DNA of 64,000 bases. Origin: Vibrio neptunius (GTDB taxonomy: Bacteria; Pseudomonadota; Gammaproteobacteria; Enterobacterales; Vibrionaceae). Below are positions 1 through 8,912 of this stretch, piece by piece. Below the pieces are notes generated by a model. That model was not told where the DNA came from. It worked only from the letters and a program-made list of their open reading frames with translations, and ran no database searches. How positions within the stretch are numbered: the first letter of the stretch is position 1; each line of letters starts with the position of its first letter. The stretch lies in contig CP079859.1 in the NCBI GenBank assembly GCA_019339365.1, positions 2,790,001 to 2,854,000 on the forward strand, in the 5' to 3' direction. Both the position numbers and the translations under genes were made by a program.

Positions 1-546
1 GATCACAAACGTCTTTATTACAACGATAACTGAAATCGAAACATCGGGTATTTTAAGCTCATCGAGCAATGAACATCTTGAACAATAATCTGAGTACTGA
101 TTCGACATCCCATTTAATAAGCCTAGTTAAAAACAAATACTAATTTAACACCTACTAATATTTTGGACCGACCAGTGATTGTAATTAGAAAATAAAGAAA
201 ACAACATATCATTCCAATTTATGAAATGTGACATTGGATAGATTATGGTGATATTTAGTTGTATTCATATTTATTTAACCACAGTCTTATTATTGAGAAA
301 TAATTGGCAGTTATAAATTTTATCGCATAGACAAAATACGAAATTACATACCCTATCGTTAATTTATCAAGCCGATGATATGAGAATCTTTCTATGACTC
401 ATTTAAACGCTAGATAGGGGTATGGCGTCATATTTACCATGTAATTTTGGGCTAAAAAACAGGAGGCGACTAATAATTAAGTGATTGAAATTTAAGAAGT
501 AAACGAGCAATTTCATCAGAAAAATATAATATCAAGGAACATAACT
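1..546. other. AT-rich intergenic region, no gene seen
   Basis: No open frame with a convincing start or family resemblance was seen on either strand. The last 15 bases hold an AAGGA ribosome-binding site (about 535-539) for the downstream secreted lectin protein. The region presumably holds that gene's promoter, but I could not choose a -10/-35 pair with confidence. Confidence 0.5.
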
Positions 547-2979
547 TTGAAAATAAAAAACATAAACGCGCTTAGCTTAACAGCGCTAGCCTTGAGCATC
601 TCTACACCAGCTATGGCTCAGCTATCAGATAAATGCGGTGCCTACGTCAATCGCCAAGCTGGCTCTAACCCCACGACGGGATATGACGGCGGTGGTGTCG
701 CAATACTGACCGCCAACCAGATTATTACGACTAGTTTATCCTTGTTACAGCTTTCGACCGCCGAAAAGGTTTTCCCTTTTGCTTCGTTGTGGCTGAGAGG
801 TTTTACCGAAGAGAAAACCAACGCACCGGATGCCGAGTTGGTTGGTTGCTTACAGGAGTTTGATCAAAGAGTATCAACACTTGAAGAGTATAACTTGTTT
901 GGTGAAGCCAAAATTGAAATTACTAACAATAGAAACTACATCAAAACTAAGATCATTGATCAAAGTGACTATTCCGCACATAAAGAAGGATATAGAAAAT
1001 ACGATTCTGTTGCTGAAAAGCTTGGTGGAACGATCAACTACTTTTTGAATTCAACTTCTGGTCGTTCAGGCAACAAATACAGAGCGATAAAAAATGACGC
1101 CGTCATTGCCATGCTCCATTCTAAGATACTCGCATTTGCCCACAACTTAGAATACAACGCCTATTGTGCACAACGAGGCGGTTATGCGTGGAATAATAAC
1201 GCGATCAACATGATGGCGACTCCGTCAGCCGCGAACTATGGCCAAATGGATTACGCTGCAATGAAAACCGCCGCAGACCAATCATGGCCGAGTGAAGACT
1301 TGATGACGTGGCGTAATAATAGAGCAGGATGCGAACTGGGCCGAGATGCCTACTCTAGATTCAAGAATCTATTAGCTGAGAGAGTTGGCACTAGCACAGT
1401 GGCTGAAGCACTTGCCAATCTCGGTTTAACCGTCACCCTACGGCCAGACAGTAACTTCCTTTCTGTTGCGATTAACAATGTTGGCGCCTCAAAGCTTTAC
1501 CAATACCGCAAAAGTGTCGTTGGACAGTGCCACACTCGATTCAGACATTTTCAATCAGGCAAGAATCGACACGGAACTTTCATCATAGGCACTCGTGTGT
1601 GGGCCAGTGCTGAAGACTATGGACCAGCCAGTTCCGTTAAGTTTAATGTCTCTGATATGGAAGGCACGGGGAGTTATAAATCGAAAGTCGACCAGTTGAA
1701 ACGAGAATGTGAATCATGGCGAAATCAACGTTTTAATGTCGCCTATGGTGAAGTTCGAGCTTATCTCAATTCTATCAAGACTATGCTTGAGTCCATCTCC
1801 CTAGTCGATTACATCCGGCCGGTCAATGAACTGGCGGGTAAAGCGCTTCCTTTTAAAACCTATAATATTAACTCGATACACCCCGAGTTCCCTCAAGGTT
1901 ACATGTTAGTGCCTCAATTCACTGCCAACTTGTCCGGAGACATCTCAGGTAACTTTAATACCTATCAGATAAAACGTACGCCATACAACCAGTACCTGAA
2001 GCACAGTTACTCGATGGGCGTCACCACCAGCACTGACGGCTCTAGCACCGACAGCCATTGGGTGTTCTCACAAGCGTGGCCTGGGGGAGCGAAGCAGATC
2101 AAAAACCGCAGCACTGGCCAGTGTTTAATAGTCAATGACAAACAATTTAGCGCCACAGATTGTCAAAACTCATCAGCACAGTGGGATAATCGCAGTTTGG
2201 TTGGTGACCCGACAGCGACTCAAGTGTTGTTGAGTTCAACTAGCCATAACAATCGATGCTTAGCACTGGATGGCCCGATACAGGATTTAAGCCGCCTGAT
2301 CGCGACCAATTGCAACTCAAACAATGCCACTCAGCAATTTCAAGCTGGCCCAAATGATACGCTAAAAGTCGGTAACTTATGCCTAGATGTTTTCAAAGGA
2401 AATGCGGCTGTCGGCGAGAAAGTCATCTCTTATAACTGCCATGGTGGTGCCAACCAGAAATGGATGTTGAAGAACAATGGTTCAATTCAGAGCTTTATGA
2501 ACAACGACAAAGGAGAGGCACTCTGTCTGGAAGTGGATGGCAGTGGTAGTAACGTCACACTGCAGATATGTAATAACGACCAGATTAGACAGAAGTTTAC
2601 GCGGCCAGCCACCCCATTGAAGGCACAACTGGTTCTGCACAAAAGCACGTTTAAAGGTCAATGCATAGTGGCAAATGGCGGCACGGTTACGACTGGTACT
2701 TGTAGCAAAACGAATGCAAACCAGCAATTTACCCTCGCTCAACACAACAGCATTAAGATAAATGGACAATGTTTAGAGTACTCAAATGGCAATCTCAGCA
2801 CACAAAATTGCCACTATGGCTCGAACCAAGCATGGGAGCTAAATAGTGATGGCGGTATACAAGCTCAAGGCACAGCACAATGTTTAGAGCCGGCGACCAA
2901 CAACAACGTGATTTCATTTGGATTGCAAACATGCAGTAGCACCAATCCCGCGCAAAGGATTATTCGAAAAGCCATCTAG
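547..2979 (+). CDS. secreted protein with C-terminal ricin-type lectin repeats
   Basis: An 810-residue protein. Residues 1-24 are a clear Sec signal peptide (basic start, leucine/alanine core, cleavage after AMA), so the product is exported. The last ~300 residues contain about seven repeats of the QxW/beta-trefoil kind, each opening with (Q/R/L)CL and closing with a C...QxW/QxF pattern (QCLIV, RCLAL, LCLDV, LCLEV, QCIVA, QCLEY, QCLEP), enough for two carbohydrate-binding trefoils. The first ~500 residues match nothing I recognise; they could be a catalytic or pore-forming domain delivered by the lectin part. The start is a TTG at 547 preceded by AAGGA; no ATG gives as good a signal peptide. 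It is monocistronic, with a terminator downstream. The lectin assignment is firm; a toxin role is inference only. Confidence 0.8.
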   Translation: MKIKNINALSLTALALSISTPAMAQLSDKCGAYVNRQAGSNPTTGYDGGGVAILTANQIITTSLSLLQLSTAEKVFPFASLWLRGFTEEKTNAPDAELVGCLQEFDQRVSTLEEYNLFGEAKIEITNNRNYIKTKIIDQSDYSAHKEGYRKYDSVAEKLGGTINYFLNSTSGRSGNKYRAIKNDAVIAMLHSKILAFAHNLEYNAYCAQRGGYAWNNNAINMMATPSAANYGQMDYAAMKTAADQSWPSEDLMTWRNNRAGCELGRDAYSRFKNLLAERVGTSTVAEALANLGLTVTLRPDSNFLSVAINNVGASKLYQYRKSVVGQCHTRFRHFQSGKNRHGTFIIGTRVWASAEDYGPASSVKFNVSDMEGTGSYKSKVDQLKRECESWRNQRFNVAYGEVRAYLNSIKTMLESISLVDYIRPVNELAGKALPFKTYNINSIHPEFPQGYMLVPQFTANLSGDISGNFNTYQIKRTPYNQYLKHSYSMGVTTSTDGSSTDSHWVFSQAWPGGAKQIKNRSTGQCLIVNDKQFSATDCQNSSAQWDNRSLVGDPTATQVLLSSTSHNNRCLALDGPIQDLSRLIATNCNSNNATQQFQAGPNDTLKVGNLCLDVFKGNAAVGEKVISYNCHGGANQKWMLKNNGSIQSFMNNDKGEALCLEVDGSGSNVTLQICNNDQIRQKFTRPATPLKAQLVLHKSTFKGQCIVANGGTVTTGTCSKTNANQQFTLAQHNSIKINGQCLEYSNGNLSTQNCHYGSNQAWELNSDGGIQAQGTAQCLEPATNNNVISFGLQTCSSTNPAQRIIRKAI

Positions 2980-3062
2980 TGACCCTATTGAACCCAATGA
3001 GATGGCGCAGTCAGTGTTTGGATTCGTTCCAGTCAAACGACTACCGATTGATCTAAATAGCA

Positions 3063-3090
3063 AACGCCGCTAATACAGCGGCGTTTTTAT
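3063..3090 (+). terminator. intrinsic terminator after the lectin-repeat gene
   Basis: An 8-bp perfect stem AACGCCGC / GCGGCGTT with a 7-nt loop, followed by a T run, 84 bases after the stop codon. Confidence 0.8.
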
Positions 3091-3332
3091 CGGTAAAATT
3101 AGCATTTTAAGCCTGCGTATTTGCCATTGTGCGCGGTAAAATTATCCTACGCCCCCTTCCCCCAGATAGAGCGAACATTCATCAAGCATAAGGTTGGAAA
3201 ACCACACGTTTGATATTAATCCGTTGAATACCCTAAAATCGCTCAGAATCACCGCCTTTCAGCACTTAATCTCTGCTAGGTTTGCTCCCTGATAGTGATA
3301 CAATCCCCGCATTAGAATGACCGAGATACTTT

Positions 3333-3671
3333 ATGTTTATCCATCACGTTAACGGCATCGACTGGCTGGTGATTACCGCTTTTGAAGAACTGAAACCTCT
3401 ATTTATCGAAGACGCAGGTACGATCCCCTCATGTTTCTCTGCTGCGAGCGAACTGAACCTGATTGATCAAGCCAAGCGCCGTTATGGATATTTGCCCACA
3501 CTCAGCGGCATTATTACCGATACTGGCACCTTTCAACGCCAAGGTGACCAAGAAGACTTGAATCCACAGCTTGCCTGCTTAGTCGAGGGGCGTGGTCGAG
3601 TGTTTATCTATCACGGCGGCTTTGTCGCTTTTGTCGATGACGAGCAAACCTTTATTACTCGCATGGACTGA
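3333..3671 (+). CDS. conserved-looking hypothetical protein, 112 aa
   Basis: A compact acidic 112-residue protein without signal peptide or membrane segment, starting at ATG 3333. It has ordinary core-gene composition. I do not recognise a domain and assign no function. It stands alone: terminator upstream, and the next gene begins 311 bases later. Confidence 0.6.
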   Translation: MFIHHVNGIDWLVITAFEELKPLFIEDAGTIPSCFSAASELNLIDQAKRRYGYLPTLSGIITDTGTFQRQGDQEDLNPQLACLVEGRGRVFIYHGGFVAFVDDEQTFITRMD

Positions 3672-3770
3672 GGATTAGTCGGTAAGTTGAAGTCAGCGGA
3701 TGGCCCCCTTAAACCACCTAGCAAAACGAGTGGCTAAAAAATCTGTGAGACAAAACCAGCGTTGTGTAAA

Positions 3771-3789
3771 TGGTGCCTGTCCTGATTAA
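3771..3789 (+). repeat. copy of the dispersed GGGACAGGCACCA-type repeat
   Basis: TGGTGCCTGTCC followed by TGATTAA, the reverse complement of a motif that recurs near 10990, 12859, 16732 and 41073. This copy is slightly divergent and is followed by short reiterations of 'attcgc/attcgtg'. It may be a REP-type sequence or the end of a small mobile element. Confidence 0.5.
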
Positions 3790-3982
3790 TTCGCAATTCG
3801 CTGATTAATTCGTGAATAATTCGCGCGTTTGCTTCACACCCTAATAGAGCAAAGGACATCTCTATAACACTCTAAACGATAAAAAAAACAAACCTTAACG
3901 ACAAATATATTTTGTTGTTCAGTTGACCTATCTACGAATATCTTTCGCATATCAATAACCCTACTTAATCGAGACGATTGCG

Positions 3983-4333
3983 ATGTCTTTTCAAGAAATT
4001 CGACAAGGTAAAACGCACTTCTATGATAACGTTCATTTTCCACGCGGATTTTGTAAATCCGGGGACTTCACGTTAGCTGAAGGAGATATCCTAACCTACT
4101 TCGGTAACACACTACTTGGACTCGAAAGCGGTGAACTCTCACCAGAAAGCCAAGCGGAAACTGATTTTCTAGAGGTTGTGCGAGGGAAAAAAGAAGCGAG
4201 TTCGAAATTAGAGCGTACTTGGATGAAGTATGTAACGCTCTCTCGTGGTAAAAAACGTTTTCACACTCTCAATAGCAAGCCAGCAGTCGCTGATGATGAC
4301 TACAACAATTACGATTTAGTCGAGGACGAATAA
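3983..4333 (+). CDS. maoP: MaoP-like DUF413 protein
   Basis: A 116-residue protein that aligns along its length with E. coli MaoP/YifE (DUF413): YDN..FPRGF near residue 13, KSGDFT near 26, VVRG near 65, then W.KY and KKRFHTL near 93. In E. coli MaoP acts with maoS in organising the Ori macrodomain of the chromosome; that role is established for the homologue and only assumed here. The stop overlaps the start of the next gene (TAATG), so translation of the two is probably coupled. The pairing with an ATP-grasp enzyme and a QEGLA protein is unlike the E. coli context and may indicate a different job. Confidence 0.8.
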   Translation: MSFQEIRQGKTHFYDNVHFPRGFCKSGDFTLAEGDILTYFGNTLLGLESGELSPESQAETDFLEVVRGKKEASSKLERTWMKYVTLSRGKKRFHTLNSKPAVADDDYNNYDLVEDE

Positions 4334-5373
4334 TGCACATTTGTTTCCTTATGTACCCTTGGGAGCGTGTGTGCCCAGAAACAGATACTACTCTTCGCCT
4401 TGTTCATGAATGTGCCGCACGTGGGCATACTGTAGCAATTACAACCACCAGCGGATTAACAATCCGCGACAGTACTGTATTTGGCTTCTGTAACGTTTTA
4501 AAAAAAGGGCAGAAAGTCTCTGAGAAAATTCCAGCTTTCTACCGCCAAGCTGACTTCTCAAAGGCACGTCTACCTATGGCTGGCTTTGACGTCATCTTCA
4601 TGCGTGCTAATCCACCTTTAGATAACCTGGCACTTAACTTTTTAGACTCCATCAAAGACGACACTCTTATCATCAACGATCTAGAAGGTCTGAGACTCGC
4701 AAACAACAAACTCTACACCGCAAGCATGGGCGGTGCTGCGAGTAAATTTATCCCCGCAACACACGTATCTAAAAACCGTGATTATTTGCAACGCGTACTT
4801 GAAGAAAGCGACAGTGAAAAAATGATCCTCAAACCGTTAAATGGTTTCGGTGGTCATGGGGTGATTGTCATTGAGAAGAATGCTCAACAAAACTTCCGTT
4901 CATTGCTAGACTTCTACATTGGTGAGGGCGACCAAAGTAACTACGTTATCCTCCAAGACTATATTGAAGGTGCAGAAGAAGGCGACAAGCGTATTTTAAT
5001 GCTCAATGGTGAGCCGATTGGTGCTATGAAACGCGTCCCAGCAGCGGGAGAGTTTCGCTCTAACGTGCATGCTGGTGGTCGTGTGGTTAAACACAGTATT
5101 ACCAAAGAAGAAAAGCGCCTATGCGCAGCGATCGGTCCAAAACTGGTGCGTGATGGCCTTTACTTTACCGGACTGGACGTCATTGGCAATAAACTGGTCG
5201 AAGTAAACGTTTTAAGCCCTGGTGGCATTATGCGCATTAATAAGCTCAATCGCGTACGTCTTCAACGTCAGGTTATCGATTTTGTAGAGAACATTGTGAA
5301 TTCAAAACACGTTCTACAGCAAAGAAAGAGTACCTTCCGCACGGCAGTCGAGAATGCCCACATTGAACCATAA
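4333..5373 (+). CDS. GshB-like ATP-grasp ligase
   Basis: A 346-residue protein of the glutathione-synthetase-type ATP-grasp family. Visible features: N-terminal substrate domain opening MHICFLMYPWE, a P-loop-like lysine strand with glycine-rich loop (ILKPLNGFGGHG, about residues 165-176), an acidic nucleotide strand (ILQDYIEGAEEGDKR), and a metal site (DVIGNKLVEVNVLSPGG) where E and N bind Mg-ATP. Such enzymes join a carboxylate to an amine through an acyl phosphate. It overlaps the upstream MaoP-like gene by 1 base and the downstream gene by 20 bases, so it sits in a tight operon with an N-formylglutamate-amidohydrolase/DUF1704 protein. That pairing suggests a peptide-like amide other than glutathione; the substrate is unknown. 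Confidence 0.85.
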   Translation: MHICFLMYPWERVCPETDTTLRLVHECAARGHTVAITTTSGLTIRDSTVFGFCNVLKKGQKVSEKIPAFYRQADFSKARLPMAGFDVIFMRANPPLDNLALNFLDSIKDDTLIINDLEGLRLANNKLYTASMGGAASKFIPATHVSKNRDYLQRVLEESDSEKMILKPLNGFGGHGVIVIEKNAQQNFRSLLDFYIGEGDQSNYVILQDYIEGAEEGDKRILMLNGEPIGAMKRVPAAGEFRSNVHAGGRVVKHSITKEEKRLCAAIGPKLVRDGLYFTGLDVIGNKLVEVNVLSPGGIMRINKLNRVRLQRQVIDFVENIVNSKHVLQQRKSTFRTAVENAHIEP

Positions 5374-7360
5374 TCAGTACTCACTTAAAGAAATGCTCTC
5401 GCTGATCCAGCGAGGGCAACCTTTCTCTGGCGAACTCATCGATGCAGGCTGTTTGGTCAAAATTGATGAGTACCTTCCCGTTGTTTGTACTGCCATTCAT
5501 GCGGGGTCTCGCTTGCGAACTGATTTAATTCATCGCTGTGTTCTGAATAAGTCTGAGCGTTTGTTCGAAGAAGATCCTTTCACAGACGATATGATTGCTT
5601 CGCAGCCAATTACCATCATCGGCCTTGATTCAAGATTTGAATATGACCTTAACCGTGCATTAACCTTAAGCACCTACTACAAGTCAGCATGGAATCGTTT
5701 GGTGTGGAAGAAACCACTCAGCGCCAAGCATCGAGCAGAAAGCCATCGCAAACACAATGCGTTTTATACTATCTACGAAGCCATCATCGCCAAGCTTGAA
5801 TCCCTACACAGCAGCGTTGTGGTGTTTGATATGCACTCCTATAACTACAAACGCCAAAGCAGTGATGCACCAGTCTTTAACGTTGGTACCGCACAGATTG
5901 ATATGGAGCGTTGGGGGTCAGTTGTACAACGTTTTTGCTCTGAATTAGCGAAGGTTTCATTACCAAATATCACCACAACCGCTGAGATCAATGGTGTATT
6001 TGAAGGTAGAGGCTATCTGATATCACACACCAATGCCCATTTTGACCGCACTTTGGTTTTACCAACAGAGGTCAAAAAGGTGTTTATGGAAGAAGAGTCA
6101 GGCACACCATACCCGTTAGTTCTAGAGGCCCTTCAATCTGGGTTAAAGGCATCATTTAGCCAAACTAGCGCTTTTCTACATCGAAAGTTCAATAAAAAAC
6201 GTAGCATCAACAAAGCCAATATGCTGAGCTCACATATTGAACCCAACCTAATCACTGTTGATAAGCAGCTGTATCAATTAGCAGGTAAAGTCGAAACATT
6301 AAAATACGTCAATCCGACCAATCTGCAGGCTGAGTTCAAACGTTTTGAGTCAGCGCCTAGTCGATACACACCTAACTATCGTTATCGACAACTTCCTATT
6401 AACGTTAGTGAATTCAAACAAAAGCTCTACCGGTTACCGATAGAAACCATTTCTGACCCAGATATGCGCCATCTGTACAACGAGATGGTACAAAAGCTAA
6501 ACGACAAAATGGACTTACTGACGTCAGTGGGTAGTGAAGCGTTTCTTTATAATGCGCTCCGCTACCATGGTAGACCAGACGAAAAAGATCTTAATAATGC
6601 GAGATTCCTTTTATACGCCAAGCTGCTTGATGAGGGGAATAGTGAGCCACTCGATTCAGCGACTGCTCTAAAACACCTCTCACGAGCAGCGGTGAAGATG
6701 GGCATGCGATGCAAGGTAACTGGATCTAATACTCTGGCCGCCAAGGCGATGGTGACAGCTAACCCGCCGACTCTGTATGTGAATAGCAAAGCGATTTTTT
6801 CAACTCGAGAGCTAGAACGGTTGGCTCAACATGAGCTTGGTGTACATATGGCGACTAACTATAACGCTCGCTCCCAGCAACTGAAGATCCTGAGATTGGG
6901 TCTGCCTGGCTCAACGGTATCGCAAGAAGGTCTAGCGATTTTAGCGGAATATAAATCAGGCTATTTGTCTCATGAACGCTTGAACATGCTGGCAAAACGT
7001 GTGCTCGCTGTAGACTCAATGCTGAAAGAGCATAACTTCTACCAGACATACAGTTATCTACACGACGAATTAAAACTTGACAAGGTAAGTGCTTTTTCAC
7101 TGACCACTCGTGTATATCGCGGTGGCGGTTTTACGAAAGACCATCTCTATCTGAAAGGGTTTTTACAAGCCCTAAACATTGAAAAATCTCGCTCAATCGA
7201 CAACTTGATGGTCGGAAAATGTAGCTTCCGCTATCACGATTTGTTAGATGAGCTAATGAACCGTGGCTGGCTCAAAAAACCGACATTCCTACCGACGGTA
7301 AGCAGACCCGATAATCGTGACCACACACTTGATTATTTGATTGAGTCGTTGGTGATATAG
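5354..7360 (+). CDS. N-formylglutamate amidohydrolase-like / DUF1704 (QEGLA) fusion
   Basis: A 668-residue two-domain protein. Residues ~30-280 resemble N-formylglutamate amidohydrolase (VVVFDMHSYN near residue 155), a zinc-dependent hydrolase. Residues ~370-660 are DUF1704, the 'QEGLA' family sometimes annotated as flavohemoglobin expression-modulating. The metallopeptidase-type signature HELGVH (H-E-x-x-x-H) lies near residue 495 and is followed by SQEGLA near 522. Eukaryotic DUF1704 members include the tubulin tyrosine carboxypeptidase MATCAP, so a peptidase function is plausible. The gene overlaps the ATP-grasp gene by 20 bases: a ligase plus two hydrolases in one operon suggests making and trimming an amide-linked metabolite or protein tag. 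Domains are confident, pathway unknown. Confidence 0.85.
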   Translation: MPTLNHNQYSLKEMLSLIQRGQPFSGELIDAGCLVKIDEYLPVVCTAIHAGSRLRTDLIHRCVLNKSERLFEEDPFTDDMIASQPITIIGLDSRFEYDLNRALTLSTYYKSAWNRLVWKKPLSAKHRAESHRKHNAFYTIYEAIIAKLESLHSSVVVFDMHSYNYKRQSSDAPVFNVGTAQIDMERWGSVVQRFCSELAKVSLPNITTTAEINGVFEGRGYLISHTNAHFDRTLVLPTEVKKVFMEEESGTPYPLVLEALQSGLKASFSQTSAFLHRKFNKKRSINKANMLSSHIEPNLITVDKQLYQLAGKVETLKYVNPTNLQAEFKRFESAPSRYTPNYRYRQLPINVSEFKQKLYRLPIETISDPDMRHLYNEMVQKLNDKMDLLTSVGSEAFLYNALRYHGRPDEKDLNNARFLLYAKLLDEGNSEPLDSATALKHLSRAAVKMGMRCKVTGSNTLAAKAMVTANPPTLYVNSKAIFSTRELERLAQHELGVHMATNYNARSQQLKILRLGLPGSTVSQEGLAILAEYKSGYLSHERLNMLAKRVLAVDSMLKEHNFYQTYSYLHDELKLDKVSAFSLTTRVYRGGGFTKDHLYLKGFLQALNIEKSRSIDNLMVGKCSFRYHDLLDELMNRGWLKKPTFLPTVSRPDNRDHTLDYLIESLVI

Positions 7361-7410
7361 AGAGGACACACCAATCTACCCACCCTAAAAAAGCGAGCAC
7401 TAAGTTCTAT

Positions 7411-7452
7411 GGAATCCCCTGATGATTTTGATGAAAATCATCAGGGGATTCC
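7411..7452. terminator. perfect 19-bp inverted repeat, probable terminator
   Basis: Arms 7411-7429 and 7434-7452 are perfectly complementary (GGAATCCCCTGATGATTTT and its reverse complement) around a 4-base GATG loop, 50 bases past the operon's stop. There is no T tract after the right arm. It lies at the border of the accessory region and could also be a protein-binding palindrome. Confidence 0.6.
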
Positions 7453-7584
7453 TGCAAATTTGAGCAACGACTGCTACTCAACGTAGTAAAGTGACCACTC
7501 GCAAACCAATCTTCCCGAAAGACAGATTGGACAAAGCTTGTTCGCTATTTGATCAATTCTACGCTACATGAATTAGCTTCAACG

Positions 7585-7945
7585 TTAACCAAGAGGCTGA
7601 TAGTAAACCGTTGAACGAGCAATATTGAGCAGTTCACATTGGCGTTTAATTGGCAATGGTGTGGATTTAACCAGCGGGAGTTTTCGCTGGGCTCGGTCTA
7701 ACGACCGAGTACTCTGGCCAAAAAATCATTTTCCATGGTCAACTGACCGATCTTGGCATGAAGGTTGTATTTTGAGCCAATTCAGCGACCGTTTTGTCAC
7801 CTTCAGCAGCCGCTAATGCCACCTTAGCTTTACATTCAGGAGAGTGGTTTCTACGTTTTCTAGTCATAATCTGTTCCAATGTTTCTGGGTACTATCACAA
7901 CCGATCAATCACTTAAAGTCATGTCCGAAAATTGGGGGCCACTTC
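7585..7945 (-). mobile_element. IS3-family element remnant (OrfA and start of OrfB)
   Basis: Reading the minus strand from ATG 7867, the frame opens MTRKRRNHSPECKAKVAL, the standard start of an IS3-family OrfA (helix-turn-helix). After about 30 codons the frame changes and continues as KIGQLTMENDFLARVLG, then LDRAQRKLPL...PIKRQCELL and STVYY, the OrfA end joined to the OrfB beginning. The rest of OrfB, with the DDE triad, is missing, so this is inactive. The right end near 7921-7945 (TGTCCGAAAATTGGGGGCCA) looks like the IS terminus and truncates an immunity-type gene. Confidence 0.7.
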
Positions 7946-7946
7946 T

Positions 7947-8050
7947 CTTCTCAACTTCATTCAAACACCTTAGCTTCCCATAGCTTGTTAAAATTATTCC
8001 TACGTAAACCATAACTATCAGTACCGCTATCACGACCTTTAGTGAATCAT
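7947..8050 (-). pseudogene. remnant of a sixth immunity gene start plus lytic-gene tail
   Basis: Bases 7947-7960 are identical to the first codons (MKLRR) of the five immunity-type genes in this region. Bases 7961 to ~8020 match the 3' end of the peptidoglycan-hydrolase gene that precedes those genes. The match stops at the IS3 remnant, so a further copy was destroyed there. This is a relic, not a functional gene. Confidence 0.6.
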
Positions 8051-8109
8051 TGTTCTACCGAAACAATCCACTGCGCACTAAACCATCGAATTTCAATAAA
8101 ATATGGTAT

Positions 8110-8685
8110 TTATGGACTATGAAACTGTGGCTCCATAGGGTCTTGAGATTGTTCTGGGAACTTCTCATAAATTTCAGGTGTAGAAAGAAGCGAACCAGAC
8201 CTAAAAATCTCCCCTTTCAATTTAGATTGCTTTTCACAGCGCTCTAGAAATAATCTCACGCTTTTAGTTGAAGAGACATCATGCACACTAACATGACATT
8301 CATTATTAAATGAAGAGAGCAAATATCGGTAATCATTAATATAAAAGTAGACGTCATGCCCTTGTAAATTAGGCCCTAAACGGGCGTGATAAGTTAAAAA
8401 GCGCCCTCTTGGTGGTTTTTTATCACTTGGGAACTCTAACTCGATACTACCTACATCTCCATAGCGGTATTTCACGTAGCCAGTATCAGGGCTGTAATGC
8501 TGATAAGCGCACAAAGACGCTAGTTTTCCATTTTCTAGTTGAGCATTAAAATAGATATCTTCATCATCTTGACAGAGTGTCCGATTCAAAGTGTCATCTT
8601 CTTTAATGATCAACGGATGAGCATAAACTGTTGGTACACATACAACGTTAACAATTAGAGCCGATAATAACCTTCTCAACTTCAT
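8110..8685 (-). CDS. putative periplasmic immunity protein, copy 1
   Basis: A 191-residue protein with an N-terminal signal peptide (MKLRRLLSALIVNVV...VYA, cleavage before HP), so it is exported to the periplasm or anchored there. It is one of five paralogues in this window; all share a core beginning LNRTLCQDDEDIYFNAQL and YHYSPDTGYVKYRYGDVGS-type strands, several conserved cysteines, and a variable C-terminal third. I do not recognise a Pfam family. The immunity call is inferred because two sister copies overlap, by 4 bases, genes for a peptidoglycan-degrading enzyme. This copy is preceded only by a ~130-base relic of that enzyme gene, making it an orphan copy. Promoter unknown. Confidence 0.65.
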   Translation of the reverse strand: MKLRRLLSALIVNVVCVPTVYAHPLIIKEDDTLNRTLCQDDEDIYFNAQLENGKLASLCAYQHYSPDTGYVKYRYGDVGSIELEFPSDKKPPRGRFLTYHARLGPNLQGHDVYFYINDYRYLLSSFNNECHVSVHDVSSTKSVRLFLERCEKQSKLKGEIFRSGSLLSTPEIYEKFPEQSQDPMEPQFHSP

Positions 8686-8845
8686 TCAAACACCTCAGCG
8701 TCCCATAGCTTATTAAAATTATTCCTACGCAAACCATAACTACTAGTACCACTATTAACAATTTCCGTCACCGAGTTAATAGCGGAATCCTCTGCTCCAG
8801 CATCGGCTTTCAATAAGGCAAAAAAACCGCCATTGCGAGCTTTAG
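8686..8845 (-). pseudogene. relic of the 3' end of the lytic-enzyme gene
   Basis: This stretch matches the last ~45 codons of the lytic enzyme (…NNFNKLWE.. reading) on the minus strand, then runs into sequence identical to that found downstream of the neighbouring immunity-type gene. Similar relics of different length lie at 12886-12975, 13650-13735 and 14410-14570. They mark the duplication unit: enzyme tail plus immunity gene. Confidence 0.6.
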
Positions 8846-8912
8846 TGACTCATTGTTCTACCGAAACAATCCACTGCGCACTAAAGCATCGAAGTTCAAT
8901 AAAATATGGTAT

